From the NCBI RefSeq assembly GCF_019645835.1, contig NZ_CP080998.1, positions 5,022,001 through 5,086,000 of the forward strand: a DNA stretch of 64,000 nucleotides. Direction: 5' to 3'. The stretch is from Mycolicibacterium holsaticum DSM 44478 = JCM 12374 (GTDB taxonomy: Bacteria > Actinomycetota > Actinomycetes > Mycobacteriales > Mycobacteriaceae). Position numbers and translations under genes: made by a program. Below are positions 56,546 to 64,000 of the stretch, one piece after another (position 1 is the first letter of the stretch; each line of letters opens with the position of its first letter). The notes under the pieces are model-generated. The model was not told where the DNA came from. It ran no database searches and worked only from the letters and a program-made list of their open reading frames with translations.

Positions 56546-58123
56546 CTAGCTGCAGAATATCAGGAAGCAGTTGTGGCCCGAACCGCCCGAACCGCCGCGC
56601 CCGGACGGCCCGTGGGAACCGCCCGGACCGCGCGATCCGGACCCGTAGTCACCCGAACCGCGGGATCCCGACGAATTCCCCGAGCCGGGGCCGCCCTGCG
56701 ACGGCAGCCACCGCGGGCTTCGCGGCGCCTCAGGTTCCTCCCACGGCGGGTCCCAGGTGGACGTCGGGGGGTCATAGGTCGGCCGCGGCGGGCGCCATGG
56801 CGGATTCCACGGATTCTGCGGCCGCGGGTACCACATCGGCGGTGGGCTGTACACGGGCGGAGGGATGTACACCGGTGCCGGGATCGGCGCGGGCGCCACA
56901 GGGACGGGCGCGGGCGCAGGCGCCGCGGGTGGCGGTGGCGGTGGTGCTGCCGGCGGAGGCGCAGGGGCGGGGGCCGCGGGCGCCTCGACGTACACCGTTC
57001 GCGGTGGGGCCTGGGGAGCTTCCTGCACGACGGGGATCGGGGCCTTGATCGTCTCGGCCGGCGGCGGTGGCGGTGGTGCCTCGGCCGGCTTGGCTTCCTG
57101 CTGCACGGGTGGCGGTGCGGGGGCCACGGTGCTCGGGACGATCGCGCTCTGCCCCGGGCTGGGGCGCTGGTCGGCGGTCGGGCGGATGCTGACGGCCAGC
57201 GAGATGACCAAGGCCACGACGCCGACGACGAAGATCGATGTCAGCGCGCTGCCGACGAGCAGAAACGGCTTGCGTTCGCCGCCGACCGGCTGAAGGTCGG
57301 TCTGCGGCTCGCCATCGTCGACGAGCGGTTCGGCGCCGTCGACCATGGCCATCTGCGTGGCGGCGCCGGCGAACGCGGCGTATGCGCTGCCGGCCGTGGG
57401 GCCGTCGGGGTCCTGAGAGTAGGCCAGCCCGACGGTGGACGCTTCGAACGCGGGGGCGTTGGCGGCGGCCAGTGCGGCGCCGCGGGCCAGCGCGAGGTCG
57501 GGTTCGTCCGGGGCGCTGACGGGCAGGCTGACGAGGTGTTCGAGGTGGTTCTTCACCGAGGCAATGTCGACGCCGGAGCCGACCACGAACATCGCCTGCG
57601 GCGGCGACTCCTGCGCGTCGACGGCGGCGGCCATCTCGGTCAGCACCGCCATCGCGTCGTCGCTGTGCAGGGTGCGGCTGAGCACCTTGACGACCGATCC
57701 GTCGTCGGTCTCAACGACCGACAGAGTTGCGGTGTCGCGGTCGATGAACAACAGCGCGGTGGTGTCGTATCCCACCGCGCGGCCCACCGCCTGGGCCAGC
57801 GCCGCCGCGGCGTGGCCGTCGGCGACCAGCATGACGTCGTCGATGCCGCGGGCGGCCAGCGCTTCCCGCAGCGCCGCGGCCTCGGTGTGGTCGCTCCAGG
57901 TGACCCCGATGGACTTGAGTTGGTGCCCGCCGGTTTCGGCGCTCTCCTTGGTGCCCAGCACAGCGTCGATCACCTGGCTGGCTGCGCTTGAGGTTGCTGA
58001 TCCGGGTTCGCCCTGGACCTCGAAGACGTCGTGATCGACGGTGACCCCGTCGGCCTTCTCGCCTTCGACCAGCACCATGCGGACCGTCGTAGGTGTCATC
58101 GACACACCCAACACGATGTCCAC
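56546..58123 (-). CDS. Pro-rich membrane protein with actin-like N-terminal domain (Rv0312-like)
   Basis: 525 residues from GTG 58123. The N-terminal 230 residues (VLGVSMTPTTVRMVLVEGE, ALLFIDRDTATLSVVETDDGSVV, QAMFVVGSGVDIASVKNHL) have the layout of the actin/Hsp70 superfamily seen in mycobacterial DUF7159 proteins. One helix follows (LLVGSALTSIFVVGVVALVISLAV, about 280-305), then an external Pro/Ala-rich tail with (PA)n and (P)n blocks, a WNPPWRPPRP aromatic stretch and a Gly/Ser-rich end finishing CFLIFCS. It resembles Rv0312, a Pro/Thr-rich protein lying close to dcd in M. tuberculosis. It is a second protein of the Hsp70-like-helix-low-complexity-tail type in this window. Function unknown. 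Confidence 0.82.
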   Translation of the reverse strand: MDIVLGVSMTPTTVRMVLVEGEKADGVTVDHDVFEVQGEPGSATSSAASQVIDAVLGTKESAETGGHQLKSIGVTWSDHTEAAALREALAARGIDDVMLVADGHAAAALAQAVGRAVGYDTTALLFIDRDTATLSVVETDDGSVVKVLSRTLHSDDAMAVLTEMAAAVDAQESPPQAMFVVGSGVDIASVKNHLEHLVSLPVSAPDEPDLALARGAALAAANAPAFEASTVGLAYSQDPDGPTAGSAYAAFAGAATQMAMVDGAEPLVDDGEPQTDLQPVGGERKPFLLVGSALTSIFVVGVVALVISLAVSIRPTADQRPSPGQSAIVPSTVAPAPPPVQQEAKPAEAPPPPPPAETIKAPIPVVQEAPQAPPRTVYVEAPAAPAPAPPPAAPPPPPPAAPAPAPVPVAPAPIPAPVYIPPPVYSPPPMWYPRPQNPWNPPWRPPRPTYDPPTSTWDPPWEEPEAPRSPRWLPSQGGPGSGNSSGSRGSGDYGSGSRGPGGSHGPSGRGGSGGSGHNCFLIFCS

Positions 58124-58376
58124 GAATCCTCCAATGAGTTTGCTACGCTGTCTAGGTCGTCGTCGCTTTTCGAATTTGGCGCAAACCGGCGACTAGTACT
58201 TCATCGGCATGGACAGGCTCGTCGTTACATTGCACTGTGCCATTAGCTGATGGCGGTCAAGAGTCGGTGCCGGCACTTCGACCCTACTCGGATCGACGTC
58301 CGTGCGCGCTAGTCATTTCGTGCTGCGCGCAGGGCGCGAAAACCGGCCGAAATTTGGCCTCACCGCAGAGCCAACG

Positions 58377-58949
58377 TCACGTCGACTTGAGGAAGTTCTG
58401 ATACGAGCGCGACGGCGTCGGCCCGCGCTGGCCCTGATACTTCGAGCCGACTTTGGCGCTGCCGTAAGGGTGCTCGGCGGGGCTGGTCAGCCGCAGCAGA
58501 CAGAGCTGCCCGATCTTCATGCCCGGCCACAACGTGATGGGCAGGTTGGCGACGTTGGACAGTTCCAGGGTGATGTGCCCGGCGAAGCCGGGGTCGATGA
58601 AGCCCGCGGTGGAGTGGGTCAGCAGACCGAGACGGCCCAGCGAGGACTTGCCTTCGAGGCGGCCGGCGAGGTCGTCGGGCAGGCTGCACCGCTCCAGCGT
58701 CGACCCGAGCACGAACTCGCCGGGATGCAGCACGAACGGCTCGCCGGGATCGGCCTGCACCAGGGTGGTGAGCTCGTCTTGCTGGATGGACGGATCGATG
58801 TGGGTGTAGCGGGTGTTGTTGAACACCCGGAACAGGTTGTCCAGGCGAACGTCGATGCTCGACGGCTGGATCAGGCTGTCGTCGAACGGGTCGAGGCCCA
58901 GCCGCTCGGCGGCGATTTCGGCGCGGATGTCGCGGTCGGAGAGCAGCAC
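58377..58949 (-). CDS. dcd: dCTP deaminase
   Basis: 190-residue trimeric dCTP deaminase; in mycobacteria such enzymes are often bifunctional dCTP deaminase / dUTPase. Seen are [71 protein letters not shown] (active-site Glu, Ser and Arg) and [10 protein letters not shown], ending [11 protein letters not shown]. It matches Rv0321. Start is GTG 58949. Confidence 0.97.
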   Translation of the reverse strand: MLLSDRDIRAEIAAERLGLDPFDDSLIQPSSIDVRLDNLFRVFNNTRYTHIDPSIQQDELTTLVQADPGEPFVLHPGEFVLGSTLERCSLPDDLAGRLEGKSSLGRLGLLTHSTAGFIDPGFAGHITLELSNVANLPITLWPGMKIGQLCLLRLTSPAEHPYGSAKVGSKYQGQRGPTPSRSYQNFLKST

Positions 58950-58994
58950 CCGACGAGCCTAGCCGCTGGAATGTTAGCCTTCGTGCCTAAACAG

Positions 58995-59068
58995 GCCGGT
59001 GTAGTTCAATGGCAGAACATCAGCTTCCCAAGCTGAGAGCGCGGGTTCGATTCCCGTCACCGGCTCCA
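58995..59068 (+). tRNA. tRNA-Gly (anticodon CCC)
   Basis: 74 nt with encoded CCA. Acceptor GCCGGTG pairs perfectly with CACCGGC, D arm GTTC...GAAC, anticodon stem TCAGC/GCTGA with loop TTCCCAA (anticodon CCC, reading GGG), T arm GCGGG-TTCGATT-CCCGT. Position next to dcd. The stop codon of the next gene is 7 bases from its 3' end. Confidence 0.97.
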
Positions 59069-59075
59069 GCGAGAT

Positions 59076-60101
59076 CTACAGCAGTGTGTGGGCGTCGGCC
59101 ATCACCGTCGGGTCGAGCAGTTGGGAGACGGGCGGCAGGTTCGTCTCGCCCGCCGCGATATAACTCGGGTACACCTGCCCCTCCACGAACGCCGGGTCGA
59201 TCATCAGGCGCCCGTGGGTCTTCGTGTAGTCAGAGTCGAGCAAGGCGTTGTACGCGCGATTGCCGGCCTCGCTGTAGGCGAGGTCGACATTGGGATCTAT
59301 GGCCTTGAGCATGGGAAGTACCGCATTGGGATCGGCGACGTTGGCATCGACGCCACCGAGCAGCCCGGCGAAGTAGTGCGTGAGCAGGTCGCGATTGGTC
59401 TCGACATACCGCCTCGACGCGAACAGCACGCCGCCGTAGGACTTCAGCCCGAAGTCGGAGTACGGGACAGACCTCACCGCGATGCCCTGCAACTGCAGCC
59501 GAATCGGTTGGTTGGTCACGTAGCACGTCATCACGTCGGCGGCACCGTCAACGAGCGGCTGCGGGTCGAGGCCCATCGGGACGGCCTGGTAGTCGGCCGG
59601 CAAGCCGTTGATCCGGAACACCGCGTTGACACGGGCACGGTCCCCGCTGTTCAGTCCGATCCGCTTTCCCACGAGATCGCGGGGCGCCGCGATCGGCGTC
59701 TGGGCGAGCCATAGGAAGCCGTTCGGCGAACGCTGGTACATCGCTCCGAGGATGACGAAGTCGGCGCCCTGCCGATTGGCCTGAATGAGCTGCAACTCGT
59801 CGGCGGCCACCCCGACGTCGGCTTCGCCGGCCCTGACGACCTGGTCCACGGGCCGGTCATTCGGGCCGCTGTACACGAACGGCGCGGTGACGCCCTGGGT
59901 TGTGAAGAGACCGTTCGCATCGGCGAGGTACCAGGGCGCCCACCCGACCTCCGGCACCCAGTTGAACGCCGTGCGCACTGTCCCGGCCACCGCAGGTGAC
60001 GCGGCGGCGACGTTTTCGCCGGTACCAAACACTGTCACCAGCGCGGGACCGGCGAGCGCACCGCCCCCGAGGAGTCCAAGAAACGATCGGCGGGTTGGCA
60101 T
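59076..60101 (-). CDS. Tat-exported ABC-type substrate-binding protein (NMT1/SsuA-like)
   Basis: 341 residues from ATG 60101 with a twin-arginine signal (PTRRSFLGLLGGGALAGPAL). The mature protein is a periplasmic binding protein of the nitrate/sulfonate/taurine/thiamine-precursor class: FNWVPEVGWAPWYLADANGLF, DQVVRAGEADVGVAADELQLIQ, GKRIGLNSGDR, and GLLGGVDANVADPNAVLP. No Cys lipobox is present, so it is not a lipoprotein. No permease or ATPase gene lies beside it in the window, making it an orphan. The ligand cannot be told. It ends right beside the tRNA. Confidence 0.85.
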   Translation of the reverse strand: MPTRRSFLGLLGGGALAGPALVTVFGTGENVAAASPAVAGTVRTAFNWVPEVGWAPWYLADANGLFTTQGVTAPFVYSGPNDRPVDQVVRAGEADVGVAADELQLIQANRQGADFVILGAMYQRSPNGFLWLAQTPIAAPRDLVGKRIGLNSGDRARVNAVFRINGLPADYQAVPMGLDPQPLVDGAADVMTCYVTNQPIRLQLQGIAVRSVPYSDFGLKSYGGVLFASRRYVETNRDLLTHYFAGLLGGVDANVADPNAVLPMLKAIDPNVDLAYSEAGNRAYNALLDSDYTKTHGRLMIDPAFVEGQVYPSYIAAGETNLPPVSQLLDPTVMADAHTLL

Positions 60102-60295
60102 CACGGGGTCTCGCTTTCGCCGGCAACGGTGCCTGTGGTCGATCACCTCGCCGGATCCTACCGATGAACACGCTGGTGACCGCGGTTTTCCGGAGAAGCG
60201 GGTAGGCGTCCCGAACCGCCTTTTGTGGAGGTTCGGTTCGTGTCGCCGGCGTCAAGCCGGAATGCGATCGACCATTGCCGCCGTTGGTCGATGAC

Positions 60296-60688
60296 ATGAC
60301 GACCATTCCCCCCAGCCACCGGGATCTACTCGAGCGTCCCCTGTTCGGGCATCTGGCCACGATCCGTCCCGACGGCACCGCACAGTCAAATCCGGTTTGG
60401 TACCTGTGGGACGGCACGACATTGCGGTTCTCGTTCTCGACCAAGCAACAGAAGCACCGCAACGTCGAAGCCAATCCGTCTGTGGCGCTGTCGATTCACG
60501 ATCCCGACGAGCCCTATCGCTACCTAGAAATACGTGGCGTCATCGAGACGGTCGAGCCCGACCCGGACGGCGGCACATTCTTCATGGAATTGAACGCCCG
60601 CTACAACGGACCGTTCGGGAAGTCGCTCTATCCGGCCGACGGCGCGGTTTACACGATGCGCCCGACCGCGACGAGCAAGCAGGGGTAG
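60296..60688 (+). CDS. PPOX-class F420-dependent flavoprotein
   Basis: 130-residue split-beta-barrel protein (pyridoxamine-phosphate-oxidase-like). Start ATG 60296; the sequence DLLERPLFGHLATIRPDGTAQSNPVWYLWDGTTLRFSFSTKQQKHRNVEANPSVALSIHDPDEPYRYLEIRG is characteristic of mycobacterial F420/FMN PPOX proteins. Substrate unknown. It is divergent from the binding protein, with 194 bp between. Confidence 0.9.
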   Translation: MTTIPPSHRDLLERPLFGHLATIRPDGTAQSNPVWYLWDGTTLRFSFSTKQQKHRNVEANPSVALSIHDPDEPYRYLEIRGVIETVEPDPDGGTFFMELNARYNGPFGKSLYPADGAVYTMRPTATSKQG

Positions 60689-60797
60689 TCCTGATCTGAA
60701 TCGCCGATTTCGATTCGGCGACAGGACAGATACAACCGGGAATCGAGCGCGCCGCTGCGTCGATCTTGATGACACGGCCGTTAAATTGCTGAGCATT

Positions 60798-61217
60798 ATG
60801 ACTAAGGTCTTGCGCACCCTGGCCACCGTCGCCGCCGCGCCCGCGATCGCGGCCGTCGCCCTCGCCGGCACCGCCACTGCCGATCCGGCGCTGCTCAACG
60901 GCACCTACAGCGGAGTCGGGGGCGATCCGATGAACGTGTGGACGATCACGACGAGCTGCGGCCCCAGCGGGTGTACCGGCACGGTGGCCAGCAACCAGGG
61001 CTGGCACACCCCCACCACGTTCTCCGGTGGCCGCTGGGTCTTCACGGTCTCCAAGCCCGGCGGTCTGATCTGCGATGACGGGCGCTACGAGCCGGCGGTG
61101 GTGTCGATGTCGGTCGATCCGGTGACGCTGAGCGGGGTGTTGACCTCGGACTCCAACTACGGCTGTGAGGGCGGAATCCTGACCCATAGCCCGTTCCAGC
61201 TGCGCAAGGTCGGTTGA
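60798..61217 (+). CDS. small secreted protein, four Cys
   Basis: 139 residues from ATG 60798 with a Sec signal cleaved after ATAD (near residue 30). The mature part is beta-rich: LLNGTYSGVGGDPMNVWTITTSCGPSGCTGTVAS, then GGRWVFTV and a second Cys pair (LICDDG, YGCEGG). Two disulfides are likely. It looks like the small secreted beta-proteins common in mycobacteria. Function unknown. Confidence 0.8.
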   Translation: MTKVLRTLATVAAAPAIAAVALAGTATADPALLNGTYSGVGGDPMNVWTITTSCGPSGCTGTVASNQGWHTPTTFSGGRWVFTVSKPGGLICDDGRYEPAVVSMSVDPVTLSGVLTSDSNYGCEGGILTHSPFQLRKVG

Positions 61218-61342
61218 CCTCCCCTACCGTCCGGCGTGCACACGTGGGCGCATCAAGAATTTTCCAAGAATCTGTCAAGGACCGCCCTTGAGGCTTCTTC
61301 CAGCAGCCGCGCTTCGCGGCATCGGAACTGGAAGGACTCGCC

Positions 61343-62014
61343 ATGAAACTGTGCGCCATCGGCGCCGTCACCGCCGCCGCGCTGGCCACCGCCGTCATCG
61401 GCTTCGCTGGCCCGGCCGCCGCCGCTACTTCTGTCACGGCAGGCCTACACGGCGACCCCGAGGCCGGGGCGCAGAACTGGAGCAAGCAGACCTACGACGA
61501 CTGCGCCATCATGGCCGCGGCGCACCTGATCGGCTACTTCAACGGCACGACCCCCTCCGAGGAAGAGATCGTCGGGGTGGCGGCGGCGACGCCCAGCCAG
61601 GCGCACCCCGGATCGATCTACATCAAGCCGGCCAACCTGGATGACCCCAACACCGGTGGTGGCACCGACCAGGCCGACATTCCGGTCCTGATGTCGGTCT
61701 ACGGACTCAATGCCGTCTACATCGACGACGACCAGGCAGCAGAGACCGGTTATGACACCGGAATGGCCGCCCTGGAGAAATATCTGGACACCAGCGGGGC
61801 AGTCCTCGCCATGGCCGACGCCGACATCATCTGGAACGACCCGGGCGACTACGGGATTCACGCCGTCGTCGTCACCGGTGTCGACACCGCCAACGGCATC
61901 GTCCACCTCAATGACAGCGGGCCGGAAAACGGCGCAGACGAACAGGTGCCGATCCGCGACTTCGAGAGGGCATGGGGCATGTACGGCCACCAACTGGTGG
62001 TGGCCACCACGTGA
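61343..62014 (+). CDS. exported C39-like papain-fold protein
   Basis: 223 residues with a Sec signal (to about residue 28, PAAAA). The mature domain has the Cys-peptidase C39-like pattern: NWSKQTYDDCAIMAAAHLIGY with the candidate nucleophile Cys, GIHAVVVTGVD with the general-base His and HLNDSG with Asn/Asp after it. Such domains are proteases or inactive homologues and are used in export or surface processing. The ribosome site GGAAGGA lies 9-15 bases before the ATG. It precedes the EPEPVYQ-repeat protein by 55 bases on the same strand; I infer they are functionally linked. Confidence 0.75.
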   Translation: MKLCAIGAVTAAALATAVIGFAGPAAAATSVTAGLHGDPEAGAQNWSKQTYDDCAIMAAAHLIGYFNGTTPSEEEIVGVAAATPSQAHPGSIYIKPANLDDPNTGGGTDQADIPVLMSVYGLNAVYIDDDQAAETGYDTGMAALEKYLDTSGAVLAMADADIIWNDPGDYGIHAVVVTGVDTANGIVHLNDSGPENGADEQVPIRDFERAWGMYGHQLVVATT

Positions 62015-62069
62015 CCGACGCCCAATCCATCTTCGAAATCCGAGCTTACACAACCCGATTGGAGACACC

Positions 62070-63329
62070 ATGAGCCTCACCATCAATACCGCGTTCGTTC
62101 GCCGCGGCGCCATCGTGGCGACCTCGGTCGCGCTGTCCGTATCGGTCTTGCTCGGCAGCGGCGCCATCGCCTCCGCTGATCCCTACGACGACTACGACGG
62201 CGGCTCCTACTCCTACAGCGAGCCTGACTACTCCTACAGCGCACCTGATCCCGAGCCCGTCTACGAGCCCGAACCGGTCTACGAAGCACCCGAGCCCGAA
62301 CCGGTCTACCAGGCACCCGAGCCCGAGCCGGTCTACCAGGAACCGCAGCCCGAGGCCGAACCGGTCTATCAAGCGCCCGAGCCCGAGCCCGTCTACCAGG
62401 AACCTCAACCCGAGGCCGACCCCGGCCTCGAGGACATGTCCGGGTTCGACCTGGGTGCTGAGCTACCTGCCGAGGACGACGTCACCGGCCCGCAGGTCGA
62501 CGCCGGTGATGTGGCCGACGAGGACCTCGACCTGACCAAGGGGCTGCCGACGACTGCGGTCGATCCAGAACCGGCGAGTTCTGCTGAAGTCACGGAGTTC
62601 ACGCAGACGGCCCAGTCCTTGACCGTGTCCAGCTCGGTCTCCCAATGGAACTCACAATGGGTCGGCTACGACCGCTACTACCGACCCATCATCACCAACC
62701 CGTACCGCACACCGTTGCGGATCATGTACACGTACGGCAACGCACCGCGCATCGTCACCGTGCCGCCGCTGCAGCGCGTCGCGCTCACCGCAAGCAACCC
62801 GGGGGTGTACAACTTCACCGCCATGACCACTCCGGAATCGGGTGCGCCGGTGAAGGTTTCGATTGGAAGCTTCTCGGGCGGCGGATATCTGCCAGCCCCC
62901 GGGCAGCCGGCGCCGCAGAAGCCGCCACAGCTGCGGACCTTCCAGAACGTGCTGGTGCGGATCAAGTACACCAACGAGACGTCCAAGCCGTTCCGGGTCA
63001 GGCAACTCACCGATCTGGGCGACGACCCGCAGGTGGGCGCCCACAAGGTGCTGCTCGACGAGGAGACCCCGGCGTGGGGACAGTGGGCCAAGGCCCCCAA
63101 CGGTGAGCGGATGTTCGTGATCACCAAGTCCCAAGAACTGCCCGGCATCACCGCCCCCTCGGAGAGCCCGCTGCCGGGTTACGACGTCGCGCTGCTCAAC
63201 AACGAGGCCGACCACTCCAGTTCGTGGACCACGGTGGCCGTGGCGGCGGCGGCCGGTTGCGGCGCACTCGGACTCGCCGCGATCGCACTGTTCCTCTTCC
63301 TGGGGCGGCGCAGGCGCGCCACAGAGTAG
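62070..63329 (+). CDS. exported EPEPVYQ-repeat protein with C-terminal membrane anchor
   Basis: 419 residues from ATG 62070 (GGAG six bases upstream). Signal peptide to about residue 37 (IASADPYDDYD), then a Tyr/Asp part, about eight units of the type PEPEPVYQA/E (about 52-110), an acidic segment, and a folded domain (about 175-370) with WNSQWVGYDRYYRPIITNPYRTPLRIMYTYGN and VLVRIKYTNETSKPFRVRQL. A C-terminal helix (VAVAAAAGCGALGLAAIALFLFLG) and RRRR stop-transfer end anchor it, with the body outside. No known enzyme motif. Followed 16 bases later by an 18-bp terminator stem. Probably a surface structural or adhesive protein partnered with the C39-like protein. Confidence 0.78.
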   Translation: MSLTINTAFVRRGAIVATSVALSVSVLLGSGAIASADPYDDYDGGSYSYSEPDYSYSAPDPEPVYEPEPVYEAPEPEPVYQAPEPEPVYQEPQPEAEPVYQAPEPEPVYQEPQPEADPGLEDMSGFDLGAELPAEDDVTGPQVDAGDVADEDLDLTKGLPTTAVDPEPASSAEVTEFTQTAQSLTVSSSVSQWNSQWVGYDRYYRPIITNPYRTPLRIMYTYGNAPRIVTVPPLQRVALTASNPGVYNFTAMTTPESGAPVKVSIGSFSGGGYLPAPGQPAPQKPPQLRTFQNVLVRIKYTNETSKPFRVRQLTDLGDDPQVGAHKVLLDEETPAWGQWAKAPNGERMFVITKSQELPGITAPSESPLPGYDVALLNNEADHSSSWTTVAVAAAAGCGALGLAAIALFLFLGRRRRATE

Positions 63330-63344
63330 GGCCGAGCAGGTCAG

Positions 63345-63397
63345 ACCCGGTACGGGAAGGTCATCGAGCGCGCAGCGCCGACCTTCTCGTACCGGGT
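63345..63397. terminator. 18-bp stem terminator after the EPEPVYQ-repeat gene
   Basis: ACCCGGTACGGGAAGGTC (63345-63362) pairs with GACCTTCTCGTACCGGGT (63380-63397), one G-T wobble, loop 17 bases, starting 16 bases after the stop at 63329. A T-rich stretch TTCTGCGGTTCTTATTT follows, consistent with an intrinsic terminator. Confidence 0.85.
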
Positions 63398-63478
63398 TTC
63401 TGCGGTTCTTATTTCCGAAATTCCAACACCGGACAATTCACGCCGATAGTCTCGACTCCTCGATTTGAGAGGTGTGAA

Positions 63479-63733
63479 ATGTTCGATCTGCCAAGGTCTA
63501 CCAGCCGAATCATCGCTGCAGCCGCCGTCGGCGTCGCGCTCGTTGCGGGTCCCGCGGTGGGCGCGCTGAACGAAACGCCGTCACGGTCACTGGCCGAACC
63601 CGCCTGCACCGGAAGCGAATCCGTCGTTGACGGCACCCCCACGTGCGTACCCGCGCCCGCCGCGCCGGATGCGCCTACTGCAGGAATCCCCGCCGGCCCC
63701 GACAGCCAGGAACACGACGCCGGGCATCACTGA
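63479..63733 (+). CDS. small secreted protein
   Basis: 84 residues from ATG 63479 with a Sec signal (LPRSTSRIIAAAAVGVALVAGPAVGA). The mature peptide of about 55 residues has two Cys (EPACTGSESVVDGTPTCVPAP) and a Pro/Ala-rich part ending EHDAGHH. Function unknown; too short to classify. The terminator at 63345-63397 separates it from the preceding gene. Confidence 0.65.
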   Translation: MFDLPRSTSRIIAAAAVGVALVAGPAVGALNETPSRSLAEPACTGSESVVDGTPTCVPAPAAPDAPTAGIPAGPDSQEHDAGHH

Positions 63734-63817
63734 GCTCGAGATCGCGCTGAACGCTGCGCAATCCGCGTCCGCACAGCTCCGCTCGCTGTTTCAGCGCCGC
63801 GACAGCACGGGACGGGC

Positions 63818-64000
63818 TCAGCGCAGGTACACCTCGTCGCCGTCGGGGTAGCCGCCACCGATCGTGGTGATGTGGACGTGGTCGAAGTGTCCGTGCCCGG
63901 ATCCCTGGGCGCCGTCGGGCGTGTAGTAGACGCCGCGCCAGATCGCGTCCTGCATCCCGAACCGCTTCGCGTTGCGCAGCACGTACCAGACGATCTCGTT
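63818..64000 (-). CDS. C-terminus of an exported Rv0320-like protein (5' part outside window)
   Basis: An open minus-strand frame enters from the right edge and stops at 63818, giving the last 60 residues: EIVWYVLRNAKRFGMQDAIWRGVYY, then the diagnostic QGSGHGHFDHVHIT and a DGDEVYLR end. The GHGHxDHVHI segment is the metal-binding motif of the M15/VldE-like (ARB_07466 C-terminal) domain found in exported mycobacterial proteins. Its position beyond dcd resembles Rv0320 in M. tuberculosis. The product is partial here. Confidence 0.75.
   Translation of the reverse strand, partial: NEIVWYVLRNAKRFGMQDAIWRGVYYTPDGAQGSGHGHFDHVHITTIGGGYPDGDEVYLR

Noticed and set aside
59069..64000. Phage or integrative element at the tRNA-Gly
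   Set aside because: No integrase, transposase or duplicated tRNA end was found; only the position suggests an insertion.

Overview
The window is chromosomal DNA from a mycobacterium, most probably a fast-growing Mycolicibacterium. This rests on the mmpS-mmpL pair-operon, a PGRS-repeat protein, the iniB-iniA-iniC cluster with its LuxR-type regulator, HAIR operators at dnaK, a PE-PPE-domain acyltransferase and high GC. From about 25.8 to 64 kb the gene content follows the M. tuberculosis Rv0312-Rv0353 neighbourhood (hspR, dnaJ, grpE, dnaK, iniC, iniA, iniB, Rv0340, iniR, etfD, aspC, rmlA, P450, dcd, Rv0320), with ectABCD and other genes inserted. I cannot name the species. All calls are from reading the sequence; no database search was possible.

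Region 1 (1-25.1 kb) is a cell-surface glycolipid island. It holds two glycosyltransferases (GT4 and GT1), two methyltransferases (LCM type and TylF type), a PE-PPE/Chp-like acyltransferase, a PapA/WS-DGAT-like acyltransferase, a GMC oxidoreductase, an alpha/beta hydrolase, a Gfo/Idh/MocA dehydrogenase, an mmpS4-mmpL4a-mmpL4b export operon and a dTDP-rhamnose set rmlA-rmlB-rmlC/D (C and D fused). This resembles the tailoring and export half of a glycopeptidolipid locus, but no NRPS, PKS or fatty-acyl-AMP ligase is visible, and the PapA + Chp + MmpL combination is more typical of acyl-trehalose lipids. Two secreted proteins with long acidic tracts flank the rml genes: one with YadA-head-like repeats, one with PGRS repeats but a Sec-type signal instead of a PE domain. 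By eye the region is more AT-rich than the rest.

Region 2 (25.5-34.0 kb) holds the heat-shock operon dnaK-grpE-dnaJ-hspR with two HAIR operators, a hemerythrin-like protein and the ectABCD hydroxyectoine operon.

Region 3 (34.0-46.0 kb) is the ini envelope-stress cluster: a flavin oxidoreductase, two Thr-rich single-pass proteins, iniB-iniA-iniC (two dynamin-like GTPases), an iniB-like Rv0340 homologue, and divergently an Hsp70-like membrane protein followed at 4 bp by the MalT-like regulator iniR. Repeated TAGGGGAT elements that resemble E. coli MalT boxes occur in both intergenic regions and are proposed IniR sites.

Region 4 (46.0-59.1 kb) is mostly housekeeping: etfD, an aspartate/alanine aminotransferase, a PAF-acetylhydrolase-like protein, a YibE/F protein, a second (canonical) rmlA, two small enzymes, a cytochrome P450, a Pro-rich membrane protein, dcd and tRNA-Gly(CCC). 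Region 5 (59.1-64 kb) is a block of mainly exported proteins beginning right at the tRNA end: an orphan Tat-exported binding protein, a PPOX flavoprotein, a C39-like protease, an EPEPVYQ-repeat membrane protein and the partial Rv0320-like gene at the edge.
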